DNA of 25,218 bases from JBFHNV01 sp965365655 (GCA_965365655.1 CBDUCN010000031.1:1-25218); one strand, 5' to 3'. Numbered from the stretch's first letter, positions 15,555-23,006 are shown. The notes: generated from the sequence alone by a model not told the origin. Numbers and translations: made by a program.

Positions 15555-15734
15555 ATGGCCGTGCAGCAGAACAGGAAGTCCCGCTCCAAGCGGGGCTCGC
15601 GCCGGGCCCACAACGCGCTCGGCAAGCCCAGCCTGTCCATCGAGCCCACCACCGGCGAGACCCATCGCCGCCACCACGTGAGTCCCGACGGCTACTACCG
15701 CGGGCGCAAGGTGGTCGAGACCCCCGAAGACTGA
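15555..15734 (+). CDS. rpmF: 50S ribosomal protein L32
   Basis: The 59-residue basic ribosomal protein is found in the 50S subunit. It begins MAVQQNRKSRSKRGSRRAHNAL and has the conserved HRRHHVSPDGYYRGRKV. As in E. coli L32, the zinc-ribbon cysteines are absent. A strong ribosome site AGGAG (15544-15548) precedes ATG 15555. It sits between yceD and plsX, so ribosome and lipid synthesis genes are expressed together. An inverted repeat begins at the stop codon. Confidence 0.98.
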   Translation: MAVQQNRKSRSKRGSRRAHNALGKPSLSIEPTTGETHRRHHVSPDGYYRGRKVVETPED

Positions 15735-15750
15735 TTCCGCCCGCGGAATC
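15733..15750 (+). repeat. Inverted repeat over the plsX ribosome-binding region
   Basis: GATTCCGC (15733-15740) and GCGGAATC (15743-15750) are perfect 8-bp arms with a 2-nt spacer; in RNA the loop would open slightly. It starts inside the rpmF stop codon. The only Shine-Dalgarno-like GGA (15745-15747) for plsX is in its right arm. No T tract follows. Confidence 0.55.
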
Positions 15751-15756
15751 ACGCAG

Positions 15757-16779
15757 GTGAGCGCCGTCATCGCCCTCGACGCCATGGGCGGAGACCACGG
15801 CCCGTCCGTCGTCGTGTCCGCGGCGGTGGACGCCGTGGCCGCGCACCCGAACCTCAGCCTGACGCTGGTGGGCCGGGAGCGCGCGGTCGAGGAGGTCCTC
15901 GCGGGCCACCCGCACGCGGACCGCGACCGGCTGCGCGTGCACCACGCCAGCGAGGTGGTCGCGATGGACGAATCGCCGTCGCAGGCGCTGCGCACCAAGA
16001 AGCAGTCGTCCATGCGCGTCGCGATTGACCTCGTCAAGGAGGGGAAGGCCAGCGCGTGCGTGAGCGCAGGCAACACCGGCGCGCTGATGGTGACCGGGCG
16101 CTTCGTCCTCAAGACCCTCTCCGGCATCGACCGCCCCGCGATCTGCGCGCCGCTGCCGTGCGTGAACGGCCACGTTCACATGCTGGATCTCGGCGCGAAC
16201 GTGGATTCCGGAGCCGAGCAGCTGTGCCAGTTCGCGCTGATGGGCGCGGTGCTCGCGAGCGCGGTGGACAACGTCGAGCGTCCACGGGTCGCGCTGCTCA
16301 ACATCGGCGAGGAGGAGATCAAGGGCAACGAGCAGGTGAAGGAGGCGGCGCGGCTGCTGGCGGCCTCGGACCTCAACTACGTGGGCTTCGTCGAGGGTGA
16401 CGGCGTGTACAAGGGACACGCGGACGTGATCGTGTGCGACGGCTTCGTCGGCAACGTCGCGCTGAAGTCCAGCGAGGGCGTTGCGCAGATGATCGGACAG
16501 TTCCTGCGTGAGGAGTTCCAGCGCACGCCGCTCAGCCGCCTCGCGGGCCTGATCGCGATGCCCGTGCTCAAGGGGCTGCGCAGGCGCATCGATCCGCGCG
16601 AGTACAACGGCGCGACCCTGCTGGGCCTGCGCGGCATCGTCGTGAAGAGCCACGGCGGGGCCGATCGGATCGCGTTCCGCCGCGCCATCGAGGTCGCGCT
16701 GGCCGAGGTCACGATGCGGTTGCCCGAGCGCATCACCGCGCGCATCGAGCCACACATGGCGCACAGGGAAGCGGTGTGA
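15757..16779 (+). CDS. plsX: Phosphate acyltransferase PlsX
   Basis: Peripheral-membrane enzyme that makes acyl-phosphate from acyl-ACP and phosphate, the first step of the PlsX/PlsY route to phosphatidic acid. The 340 residues are normal. Motifs: VIALDAMGGDHGP at the N-terminus, SAGNTGALM, DLGANVD, ALLNIGEEEIKGNE, VEGDGVYKGHADVIVCDGFVGNVALK, and GLRGIVVKSHGGAD. The start is GTG 15757, giving MSAVIALDAMGGDHG. The upstream Shine-Dalgarno-like bases lie in a hairpin, so translation may be restrained. The stop overlaps the fabH start (GTGTGA). Confidence 0.98.
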   Translation: MSAVIALDAMGGDHGPSVVVSAAVDAVAAHPNLSLTLVGRERAVEEVLAGHPHADRDRLRVHHASEVVAMDESPSQALRTKKQSSMRVAIDLVKEGKASACVSAGNTGALMVTGRFVLKTLSGIDRPAICAPLPCVNGHVHMLDLGANVDSGAEQLCQFALMGAVLASAVDNVERPRVALLNIGEEEIKGNEQVKEAARLLAASDLNYVGFVEGDGVYKGHADVIVCDGFVGNVALKSSEGVAQMIGQFLREEFQRTPLSRLAGLIAMPVLKGLRRRIDPREYNGATLLGLRGIVVKSHGGADRIAFRRAIEVALAEVTMRLPERITARIEPHMAHREAV

Positions 16780-17744
16780 CGCGTGCGAGAATCGTCGGCA
16801 CGGGCAGCTACCTGCCCGAGCGCGTCGTTCCGAACAGCGAGTTCGAAGCCTCGCTGGACACCTCGGACGCGTGGATCCGGGAGCGCACGGGCATCGTCGA
16901 GCGGCGCATCGCCGGCGAGCACGAGACGACCTGCGACCTCGCCGAGCACGCCGCCCGCGCGGCCCTCGAGGCCTCGGACTGGAGCGCCGAGTCGCTGGAC
17001 CTGATCGTCGTCGGCACCACGACTCCGGATCGCATCTACCCGTCCACCGCGTGCCGCCTGCAGGCGCGCCTGGGCGCCGGCGGCTGCACCGCATTCGACG
17101 TGCAGGCGGTGTGCACCGGCTTCGTGTACGCGCTGGGCGTGGCCGAGCAGTTCATCCGCGCCGGCAGCGTGCGGCGAGCGCTCGTGATCGGCGCCGACAC
17201 CCACTCCCGGCTGCTGGACTGGAGCGATCGAGGCACCTGCATCCTGTTCGGCGACGGCGCGGGCGCGGTGACCCTGGAGCGCTCCGAGGAGCCGGGGATC
17301 TTCTCGACCCACCTGCACGCGGACGGGCGCTACGAGTCGCTGCTGTACGTGGAGGGCGGCACGCCGGCCGGCGCCGGGCGGATCCGCGACGGCAACGCCT
17401 ACACCCACATGCGCGGCAACGAGGTGTTCAAGGTCGCGGTGCGCACGCTGATGCGCATCGCGGAGGAGGCGCTGGAGGCGAACGGCATGGACCGGTCCGA
17501 GGTGGACTGGCTGGTGCCGCACCAGGCCAACATACGGATCATCGAGGCAACGGCCCGCAAGCTCGGCCTGCCGATGGAACGCGTCGTGATCACGGTGGAC
17601 CGCCACGGCAACACCTCGGCTGCGTCGGTGCCGCTGGCCCTGGACACGGCGGTACGCGACGGCCGCATACGGCGCGGCGACATCGTGCTGCTGGAAGCCT
17701 TCGGCGGCGGCTTCACCTGGGGCTCGGCCCTGCTGCGATTCTGA
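16776..17744 (+). CDS. fabH: 3-oxoacyl-[ACP] synthase III (FabH)
   Basis: Starts fatty-acid synthesis by condensing acetyl-CoA with malonyl-ACP. The 322 residues carry the Cys-His-Asn triad Cys113 (AVCTGFVYAL), His249 (VPHQANIRI) and Asn279 (RHGNTSAASVP). The N-terminus ARIVGTGSYLPERVVPN and the ending EAFGGGFTWGSALLRF are typical. GTG 16776 overlaps the plsX stop by 4 bp. The neighbours plsX and fabD share the pathway. Confidence 0.98.
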   Translation: MTRARIVGTGSYLPERVVPNSEFEASLDTSDAWIRERTGIVERRIAGEHETTCDLAEHAARAALEASDWSAESLDLIVVGTTTPDRIYPSTACRLQARLGAGGCTAFDVQAVCTGFVYALGVAEQFIRAGSVRRALVIGADTHSRLLDWSDRGTCILFGDGAGAVTLERSEEPGIFSTHLHADGRYESLLYVEGGTPAGAGRIRDGNAYTHMRGNEVFKVAVRTLMRIAEEALEANGMDRSEVDWLVPHQANIRIIEATARKLGLPMERVVITVDRHGNTSAASVPLALDTAVRDGRIRRGDIVLLEAFGGGFTWGSALLRF

Positions 17745-17782
17745 GCGCCCGACGCCGAGGCGCCGACCCGGAGATCCTGCCA

Positions 17783-18730
17783 ATGACGCTGGCCATCGTT
17801 TTTCCCGGACAGGGCTCGCAGAGCCTCGGCATGCTGGCCGACCTCGCGGGCGCCGCACCACAGGTGCGCGAGACCTTCGACGAGGCGTCCGACGCGCTCG
17901 GCTACGACCTGTGGGCGCTGTGCCAGGACGGCCCCGAGGAGCGGCTGAACGCGACGGAGCAGACCCAGCCCGCGATGCTCGCCGCCGGCGTCGCGGTGTG
18001 GCGGGCGTGGACCGCGCGCGGCGGGGCGCAGCCCGCGATCTGCGCCGGGCACAGCCTCGGCGAGTACTCCGCGCTGGTCGCCGCCGGCGCGCTGGACTTC
18101 GCGACCGCGGTGCGCCTGGTGCGCTCGCGCGGGCGCTACATGCAGGAGGCCGTGCCGGCGGGGCAGGGCGCGATCGCGGCGGTGCTGGGGCTCGACGACG
18201 ACGCGGTGCTCGCGGTGTGCAACGAGATCACTGCGGCGCGCCCGCAGGAGCTGGTGGCGGCGGTGAACCACAACGCTCCCGGCCAGGTCGTGATCGCAGG
18301 GCACAAGGGCGCGGTGGACGCGGCGCTCGACGCGCTGCGCGCCGCGGGCGCTAAGCGCGCGGTGCCGCTGCCGATGAGCGTGCCGGTGCACTGCGAGCTG
18401 ATGCGACCGGCCGCGGAGCGCCTGCTGGCCGATCTGCGCGAGAGCGGGCTCCGGGCGCCACGCTTCCCGGTGCTGCACAACGCGGATCTCGAGACCCACG
18501 ACGACCCGCAGGACATCCTCACCGCGCTGGGCGCCCAGCTCTACACGCCGGTGCGCTGGACCGACACGGTCGCGGCGCTGCGCGCGCGCGGCGTGCAGCG
18601 CATGATCGAGTGCGGGCCCGGGCGCGTGCTCGCGGGCCTCGCGCGGCGCATCGACCGAACGGTGCCGTGCGCGGCGGTGCACGATCCGGCGAGCCTGGAC
18701 GAGGCGCTGGCCGCCGCGGGAGCCGCGTGA
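17783..18730 (+). CDS. fabD: Malonyl-CoA:ACP transacylase (FabD)
   Basis: Loads malonyl groups onto ACP for chain elongation. The 315 residues are as expected. FPGQGSQ (7-13) forms the oxyanion region. The nucleophile Ser91 is in GHSLGEYSALVA, Arg116 in VRSRGRYMQ, and the catalytic His203 in MSVPVHCELMRPA. The start ATG 17783 has GGAG at 17770-17773. It is 38 nt downstream of fabH and touches fabG. Confidence 0.98.
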   Translation: MTLAIVFPGQGSQSLGMLADLAGAAPQVRETFDEASDALGYDLWALCQDGPEERLNATEQTQPAMLAAGVAVWRAWTARGGAQPAICAGHSLGEYSALVAAGALDFATAVRLVRSRGRYMQEAVPAGQGAIAAVLGLDDDAVLAVCNEITAARPQELVAAVNHNAPGQVVIAGHKGAVDAALDALRAAGAKRAVPLPMSVPVHCELMRPAAERLLADLRESGLRAPRFPVLHNADLETHDDPQDILTALGAQLYTPVRWTDTVAALRARGVQRMIECGPGRVLAGLARRIDRTVPCAAVHDPASLDEALAAAGAA

Positions 18731-19467
18731 TGGGCTTCGACGGCAAGGTGGTTCTGGTCACCGGCGCGAGCCGCGGCATCGGCGCAGCGGTGGCCGATGC
18801 CTTCGCCGCGGCCGGCGCGCGGGTGGTGGGCACCGCGACCGGTGACGCGGGGGCCGCCGCCATTCGCGACCGGCTCGCCGGCTCCGGCGGTGCTGGCGAG
18901 GTGGTGGACGTCGCGCGCAGCGACTCGGTGCAGGCGCTGTTCGAGCGCCTGGATGCCGCGGGTCTCACGCCCGACATCGTGGTCAACAACGCCGGGATCA
19001 CCCGCGATGGCCTGCTCGCACGGATGAAGGACGAGGACTGGGACGCCGTGATCGAGACCGATCTCGGCTCGCTGTTCCGCGTCTGCAAGGCGGCCACGCG
19101 CGCGATGATGAAGGCCCGCCGGGGACGCATCGTCAACATCGGCTCGGTGGTCGGTGCCACCGGCAACGCCGGGCAGACCAATTACGCCGCCGCGAAGGCC
19201 GGCCTCGTCGGCTTCACCCGCGCGCTGGCGCGCGAGCTCGGCGGGCGCAACATCACGGTGAACGCAGTCGCGCCCGGATTCATCGACACGGACATGACCC
19301 GCGCGCTGTCGGATGCCCAGCGCGACGGGCTGCTCGCGCAGGTGCCGCTGCGCCGTTTCGGCGATGCCGCCGAGGTCGCCGCTGCGGTACTGTTCCTGTG
19401 CTCCGAGCAGGCCGGGTACATCACCGGAGAGACGCTGCACGTCAATGGCGGCATGCACATGGCGTGA
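18730..19467 (+). CDS. fabG: 3-oxoacyl-[ACP] reductase (FabG)
   Basis: NADPH-dependent SDR that reduces 3-oxoacyl-ACP in each elongation cycle. It has 245 residues. TGASRGIG (11-18) binds the cofactor, and NNAG is at 86-89. The catalytic Ser139, Tyr152 and Lys156 are in NIGSVVGATGNAGQTNYAAAKAG; the ending TGETLHVNGGMHMA is typical. The SDR tetrad Asn (Asn110 in E. coli FabG, in ETNLSS) is replaced by Asp111 (ETDLGSLFR, codon gat). ATG 18730 shares one base with the fabD stop; GTG 18727 is also in frame. It is probably still the housekeeping reductase given its place between fabD and acpP. Confidence 0.96.
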   Translation: MGFDGKVVLVTGASRGIGAAVADAFAAAGARVVGTATGDAGAAAIRDRLAGSGGAGEVVDVARSDSVQALFERLDAAGLTPDIVVNNAGITRDGLLARMKDEDWDAVIETDLGSLFRVCKAATRAMMKARRGRIVNIGSVVGATGNAGQTNYAAAKAGLVGFTRALARELGGRNITVNAVAPGFIDTDMTRALSDAQRDGLLAQVPLRRFGDAAEVAAAVLFLCSEQAGYITGETLHVNGGMHMA

Positions 19468-19629
19468 GGCGGGAATGCGCGTGAGAAAGCAGCCGTAGTA
19501 CGCTGTTTTCAATCCGGAACACGCGCCTACTGACAAGGCCACCGTGGTCTTGTTGCAACTTGAACACATTCCACTAAACTAGGCGCCCGGTCCGCGCCGG
19601 GCCGCGCCTTCGGGGAGGGAAAAGCGGTA
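19468..19629 (+). promoter_or_regulatory. fabG-acpP intergenic region with acpP promoter
   Basis: TTGCAA (19553-19558), a 16-nt spacer and TAAACT (19575-19580) form a good sigma-70 promoter. Transcription would start near 19587 and give a leader of about 43 nt with a GGAG/GGGA ribosome site at 19613-19620. The region is markedly more AT-rich than the rest of the window. An independent strong acpP promoter is known in E. coli. Confidence 0.65.
19533..19553. repeat. Imperfect palindrome abutting the acpP -35 box
   Basis: ACAAG at 19533-19537 and CTTGT at 19549-19553 are the outer arms. CCAC and GTGG (19539-19542 and 19544-19547) are the inner arms; only positions 19538 and 19548 fail to match (G and T, which can wobble-pair in RNA). 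The last base is the first T of the TTGCAA -35 hexamer. It could be an operator or a hairpin ending the fabG transcript. Confidence 0.5.
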
Positions 19630-19866
19630 ATGAGCAGCGTTGAAGAGCGCGTCAAGCAGATTGTCGTCGATCAGCTCAGCGTGAGCGATGATGAGGTGAG
19701 CGGCGATTCGTCCTTCGTGGACGACCTGGGCGCCGACTCCCTGGACACGGTGGAGCTCGTGATGGCTCTCGAAGAGGAGTTCAACTGCGAGATCCCCGAC
19801 GAGGAGGCGGAGAAGATCACGACGGTGCAGCAGGCGATCGACTACATCAACGCGCACATCGAATAG
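19630..19866 (+). CDS. acpP: Acyl carrier protein
   Basis: Small acidic carrier (78 residues) of all acyl intermediates handled by FabD, FabG, FabF, FabH and PlsX, encoded around it. Ser37 in GADSLDTVELVMALEEEF is the 4'-phosphopantetheine attachment site. AcpS, which adds the group, is not in this window. The start ATG 19630 has a purine-rich ribosome site (GGGGAGGGA, 19612-19620). It has its own promoter, is followed by an intrinsic terminator, and is probably the most highly expressed gene in the cluster. Confidence 0.99.
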   Translation: MSSVEERVKQIVVDQLSVSDDEVSGDSSFVDDLGADSLDTVELVMALEEEFNCEIPDEEAEKITTVQQAIDYINAHIE

Positions 19867-19885
19867 GCGCGAACGTCAGGACACG

Positions 19886-19930
19886 AGGCCGCGGCGCAAT
19901 GGTTCATTGGCCGCGGCCTTTCGCTTTCTG
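19886..19930 (+). terminator. Intrinsic terminator after acpP
   Basis: AGGCCGCGGC (19886-19895) pairs perfectly with GCCGCGGCCT (19910-19919). The stem continues with CAATG/CATTG around a 3-nt loop, with one bulged G. T-rich sequence (TTTCGCTTTCTG) follows. This is the only clear Rho-independent terminator seen in the window. Confidence 0.85.
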
Positions 19931-19968
19931 AAACCGACCCGCGAGCGAACGACAATGGGCAGCACGCA

Positions 19969-21207
19969 GTGACACGCCGCATCGTGGTGACCGGCCTCGG
20001 CGCGGTCACGCCCGTAGGGCACGACGCAGAGTCGACCTGGAAGAGCATCCTCGAGGGGCGCAGCGGTGTCGCGCCCATCGACCGCTTCGACACCACGGGC
20101 TTCTCGGTGCGCATCGGGGCGAGCGTGCGCGACTTCGACCTCGCGCCGTACATGTCGCCGAAGGAGGCGCGGCGCACCGACCCCTTCATCCATTACGGAA
20201 TCGCCGCCGCCAAGCAGGCGATCGCGAACGCCGGACTCGAGGTCACCGAAGAGAACGCGGAGCGGATAGGCATCGCCATCGGCTCCGGCATCGGCGGGCT
20301 GCCCGGCATCGAGAAGGGCTACGCGCAGTTCCTCGAAGGCGGACCGCGCAAGATCTCGCCGTTCTTCGTGCCCAGCAACATCATCAACATGATCGCGGGC
20401 AACCTCTCCATCGAGTTCGGCATCAAGGGGCCGAACTACGGAATCGTGACCGCGTGCTCCACGGGCACCCACAACATCGGGGACGCGGCGCGCCTCATCG
20501 CGCATGGCGACGTGGACGTGATGATTGCCGGCGGCGCCGAGATGGCGACGTCGCCGACGGGACTCGGCGGCTTCGCGGCGGCGCGCGCGCTGAGCACGCG
20601 GAACGACGATCCGGAGCGCGCCAGCCGGCCCTGGGATCGCGGGCGCGATGGCTTCGTGCTCGGCGACGGCGCGGGCGTGATGGTGCTCGAGGAGTACGAG
20701 CATGCGCGCCGGCGCGGAGCACCCGTGCTCGCCGAGTACGCGGGCATGGGCATGAGCAGCGACGCGCACCACATCACGCTGCCTCCGGAGGACGGAGACG
20801 GCGCGCGGCGCTGCATGCTCAACGCGCTGCGCGACGCGCGGATGGATGCGTCCGCGGTCGACTACGTGAACGCCCACGGCACCTCCACCCCGGCCGGCGA
20901 CGTGATCGAGGCGCGCGCGATCAAGGCCGCCTTCGGCAGCCACGCCGCGTCGCTGGCGGTGTCGTCCACGAAGTCGATGATCGGCCACCTCCTCGGTGCC
21001 GCCGGCGGCGTCGAGGCGGTGTTCTGCGTGCAGGCGCTGCGCGACCAGGTGGCGCCGCCCACCGTCAACCTGGACGATCCGGACGACGAGTGCGATCTGG
21101 ACTTCGTGCCGCACACCGCCCGCGAGATGAAGATCGACGTCGCACTCTCGAACTCCTTCGGCTTCGGCGGCACCAACGGCACCGTGATCTTCAAGCGGAT
21201 GTCCTGA
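19969..21207 (+). CDS. fabF: 3-oxoacyl-[ACP] synthase II (FabF)
   Basis: Elongating condensing enzyme, which in E. coli also controls temperature-dependent unsaturated fatty-acid content. It has 412 residues. Cys163 (TACSTGTHNIG), His303 (NAHGTSTPAGD) and His340 (TKSMIGHLLGAAG) fall on the same numbers as E. coli FabF. The ending ALSNSFGFGGTNGTVIFKR is typical. The start is GTG 19969 (MTRRIVVTGLGAVTPVG). Its first bases overlap the stop of a possible 5-codon upstream frame. It lies 102 nt after acpP, beyond the terminator, so it depends on read-through or an unseen promoter. Confidence 0.98.
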   Translation: MTRRIVVTGLGAVTPVGHDAESTWKSILEGRSGVAPIDRFDTTGFSVRIGASVRDFDLAPYMSPKEARRTDPFIHYGIAAAKQAIANAGLEVTEENAERIGIAIGSGIGGLPGIEKGYAQFLEGGPRKISPFFVPSNIINMIAGNLSIEFGIKGPNYGIVTACSTGTHNIGDAARLIAHGDVDVMIAGGAEMATSPTGLGGFAAARALSTRNDDPERASRPWDRGRDGFVLGDGAGVMVLEEYEHARRRGAPVLAEYAGMGMSSDAHHITLPPEDGDGARRCMLNALRDARMDASAVDYVNAHGTSTPAGDVIEARAIKAAFGSHAASLAVSSTKSMIGHLLGAAGGVEAVFCVQALRDQVAPPTVNLDDPDDECDLDFVPHTAREMKIDVALSNSFGFGGTNGTVIFKRMS

Positions 21208-21228
21208 ACGCCCGTGCGGCCGTCACCG

Positions 21229-21249
21229 GGCCCGCCGGGACGGCGGGCC
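21229..21249 (+). repeat. GC hairpin after fabF
   Basis: GGCCCGCCG and CGGCGGGCC form a 9-bp perfect stem around a 3-nt loop, 21 nt after the fabF stop. No T tract follows. It could stabilise the fabF mRNA end or assist factor-dependent termination before the separate mltG promoter. Confidence 0.45.
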
Positions 21250-21324
21250 GACATCAGGAGCGGGCTCACAGACTCCGGATCGTGCGCGACCCGCACCGGC
21301 GTGCGCCGGGCCCGTCGCGCGCGG

Positions 21325-21330
21325 TAGTCT
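21325..21330 (+). promoter_or_regulatory. Candidate -10 box of mltG (leaderless)
   Basis: TAGTCT lies exactly 6 nt before ATG 21337, the same spacing as at pdxJ and rluC. No Shine-Dalgarno precedes the ATG and no good -35 hexamer is seen. Confidence 0.4.
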
Positions 21331-21336
21331 GATCCG

Positions 21337-22368
21337 ATGAAGCGCGGCGCGCGCATCGTGGTCCTCCTGCTGCTCGCCGCGGGCGGCACCGCGCTGTGGC
21401 TGGACCGCCTGCACGACGAGTGGGTGGCGGCGCTCGCGGCGCCGCTCGGCGTCGCCGAACCCCTGGAGTACGTCGTGCCGGCCGGCGCGAGCTTCGGGCG
21501 CGTCGCGGACGACTTCGCCGCGCGGGGCTGGGTTCGCTCGGCGCGCTTCTTCACGTGGCACGCGCGTCGCGAGGGGCAGGCGAGGGCGATCAAGGCGGGC
21601 ACCTACCTGATCGAGCCCGGCATGAGCGCCCTGGACGCGGTCGCGCTGTTCGTCTCGGGGCGCGAGGTGCAGTACCCGTTCACGATCGTCGAGGGCTGGA
21701 CCTTCCGCCAGCTTCGCGACGCGCTGGCCGCCGCGCCCAGGCTGAGGCAGACGCTGGACGGCGTCGACGGGGCGGAGATCATGCGCCGGCTGGGGCGCGC
21801 GGAGCGTCATCCGGAGGGCATGTTCCTGGCCGACACCTACCTGTTTCCGCCGCGCAGCTCCGATCTGGACGCGCTGCGCCGCGCCCTCGACGCGCTGGAC
21901 CGGGAGCTCGAGCGCGCGTGGAGCGCGCGCGCCGCGGACCTGCCGCTGGACGATCCCTACGAGGCGCTCGTGCTCGCGTCGATCATCGAGAAGGAGACCG
22001 CGCTGGCCGAGGAGCGCCCGCGCATCGCGGGGGTGTTCGTGTCACGGCTGCGCCGCGGCATGCGGCTGCAGACCGATCCCACCGTGATCTACGGGCTGGG
22101 CGCGTCCTTCGACGGCAACCTGCGCCGCCGTGACCTCGACAGCGACACCCCGTACAACACCTACACCCGCCGCGGGCTGCCGCCCACGCCCATCGCGCTG
22201 GTCGGGAGCGACGCGCTGCGCGCGGCGCTCGATCCCGAGGTCGACGGCTCGCTGTACTTCGTTTCCCGCGGCGACGGCAGCCACCACTTCTCACGCACCT
22301 ACGCGGAGCACAAGGAAGCCGTTCGCCGCTACCAGCTCGGCGGGCGCCGCGCCGCCGGAGGCAGCTGA
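21337..22368 (+). CDS. mltG: Endolytic murein transglycosylase MltG (YceG)
   Basis: Inner-membrane lytic transglycosylase that cuts nascent glycan strands and sets their length. It has 343 residues. One membrane anchor (about 5-22) is followed by the extracytoplasmic YceG domain, with a LysM-like part (about 44-110). Glu218 in VLASIIEKETA is the catalytic residue and has the same number as in E. coli. QTDPTVIYGLG, SDTPYNTYTRRGLPPTPI and the ending SLYFVSRGDGSHHFSRTYAEH are family hallmarks. pabC, often found just upstream, is absent. It probably forms an operon with tmk and holB. Confidence 0.97.
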   Translation: MKRGARIVVLLLLAAGGTALWLDRLHDEWVAALAAPLGVAEPLEYVVPAGASFGRVADDFAARGWVRSARFFTWHARREGQARAIKAGTYLIEPGMSALDAVALFVSGREVQYPFTIVEGWTFRQLRDALAAAPRLRQTLDGVDGAEIMRRLGRAERHPEGMFLADTYLFPPRSSDLDALRRALDALDRELERAWSARAADLPLDDPYEALVLASIIEKETALAEERPRIAGVFVSRLRRGMRLQTDPTVIYGLGASFDGNLRRRDLDSDTPYNTYTRRGLPPTPIALVGSDALRAALDPEVDGSLYFVSRGDGSHHFSRTYAEHKEAVRRYQLGGRRAAGGS

Positions 22369-22370
22369 GC

Positions 22371-23006
22371 GTGCCCGGGGAACACGTGACGACGGGACGC
22401 TTCATCACCGTGGAAGGCGTGGAGGGCGCGGGCAAGTCCACGCAGCTCGCATTCCTTCAGGCGCATCTCGAGGCGAGCGGGCGCGAGGTGCTGATGACCC
22501 GCGAGCCTGGCGGCACGGCGCTCGGCGAGGCCGTGCGCGGCCTGCTGCTGGATCCCAGGTTCCGGGGCATGGACGCGGATGCGGAGCTGCTGCTGGTGTT
22601 CGCCGCCCGCGCCGAGCACCTCGCGCGCTGCATCCGCCCGGCGCTCGCGCGCGGCGCCTGGGTGGTCAGCGACCGCTTCACAGATGCCACCTTCGCCTAC
22701 CAGGGCGGCGGGCGCGGCATCCCGGCATCGCGCATCGCCGAGATCGAGTCCTGGGTGCAGGGCGCGCTGCGTCCGGACCGGGTGCTGATCCTCGACCTCC
22801 CGCCGGAGGAGGGGGCGCGCCGCGTCGCCGGGCGGGGCGAGCGCGATCGCTTCGAGCGCGAGGCGCTGGAGTTCTTCCACCGCGTGCGCAATGCGTACCT
22901 GGAGCGCGCGGCCGCAGATCCCGGGCGTTACCGGGTCGTGGACGCCTCCGGCGGGATCGAGGCCGTGCGCGCGCGCGTGCAGGCGGCCGTGGACGACCTG
23001 CCGTGA
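22371..23006 (+). CDS. tmk: Thymidylate kinase
   Basis: Phosphorylates dTMP to dTDP. The 211 residues are normal. The P-loop GVEGAGKST is at 16-24, TREPGGT at 43-49, and DRF (101-103) in SDRFTDATFAYQGGGRG. The LID region includes GRGERDRFEREALEFFHRVR. Start choice: GTG 22371 has GGAGG at 22357-22361 with good spacing. GTG 22386 would remove five residues and is less well placed. It lies 2 nt after mltG, and the stop overlaps holB (GTGA). Confidence 0.97.
   Translation: MPGEHVTTGRFITVEGVEGAGKSTQLAFLQAHLEASGREVLMTREPGGTALGEAVRGLLLDPRFRGMDADAELLLVFAARAEHLARCIRPALARGAWVVSDRFTDATFAYQGGGRGIPASRIAEIESWVQGALRPDRVLILDLPPEEGARRVAGRGERDRFEREALEFFHRVRNAYLERAAADPGRYRVVDASGGIEAVRARVQAAVDDLP

Noticed and set aside
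18727..18729. GTG 18727 as the fabG start instead of ATG 18730
   Set aside because: It is in frame but adds only one residue and ATG is the stronger codon; both share bases with the fabD stop.
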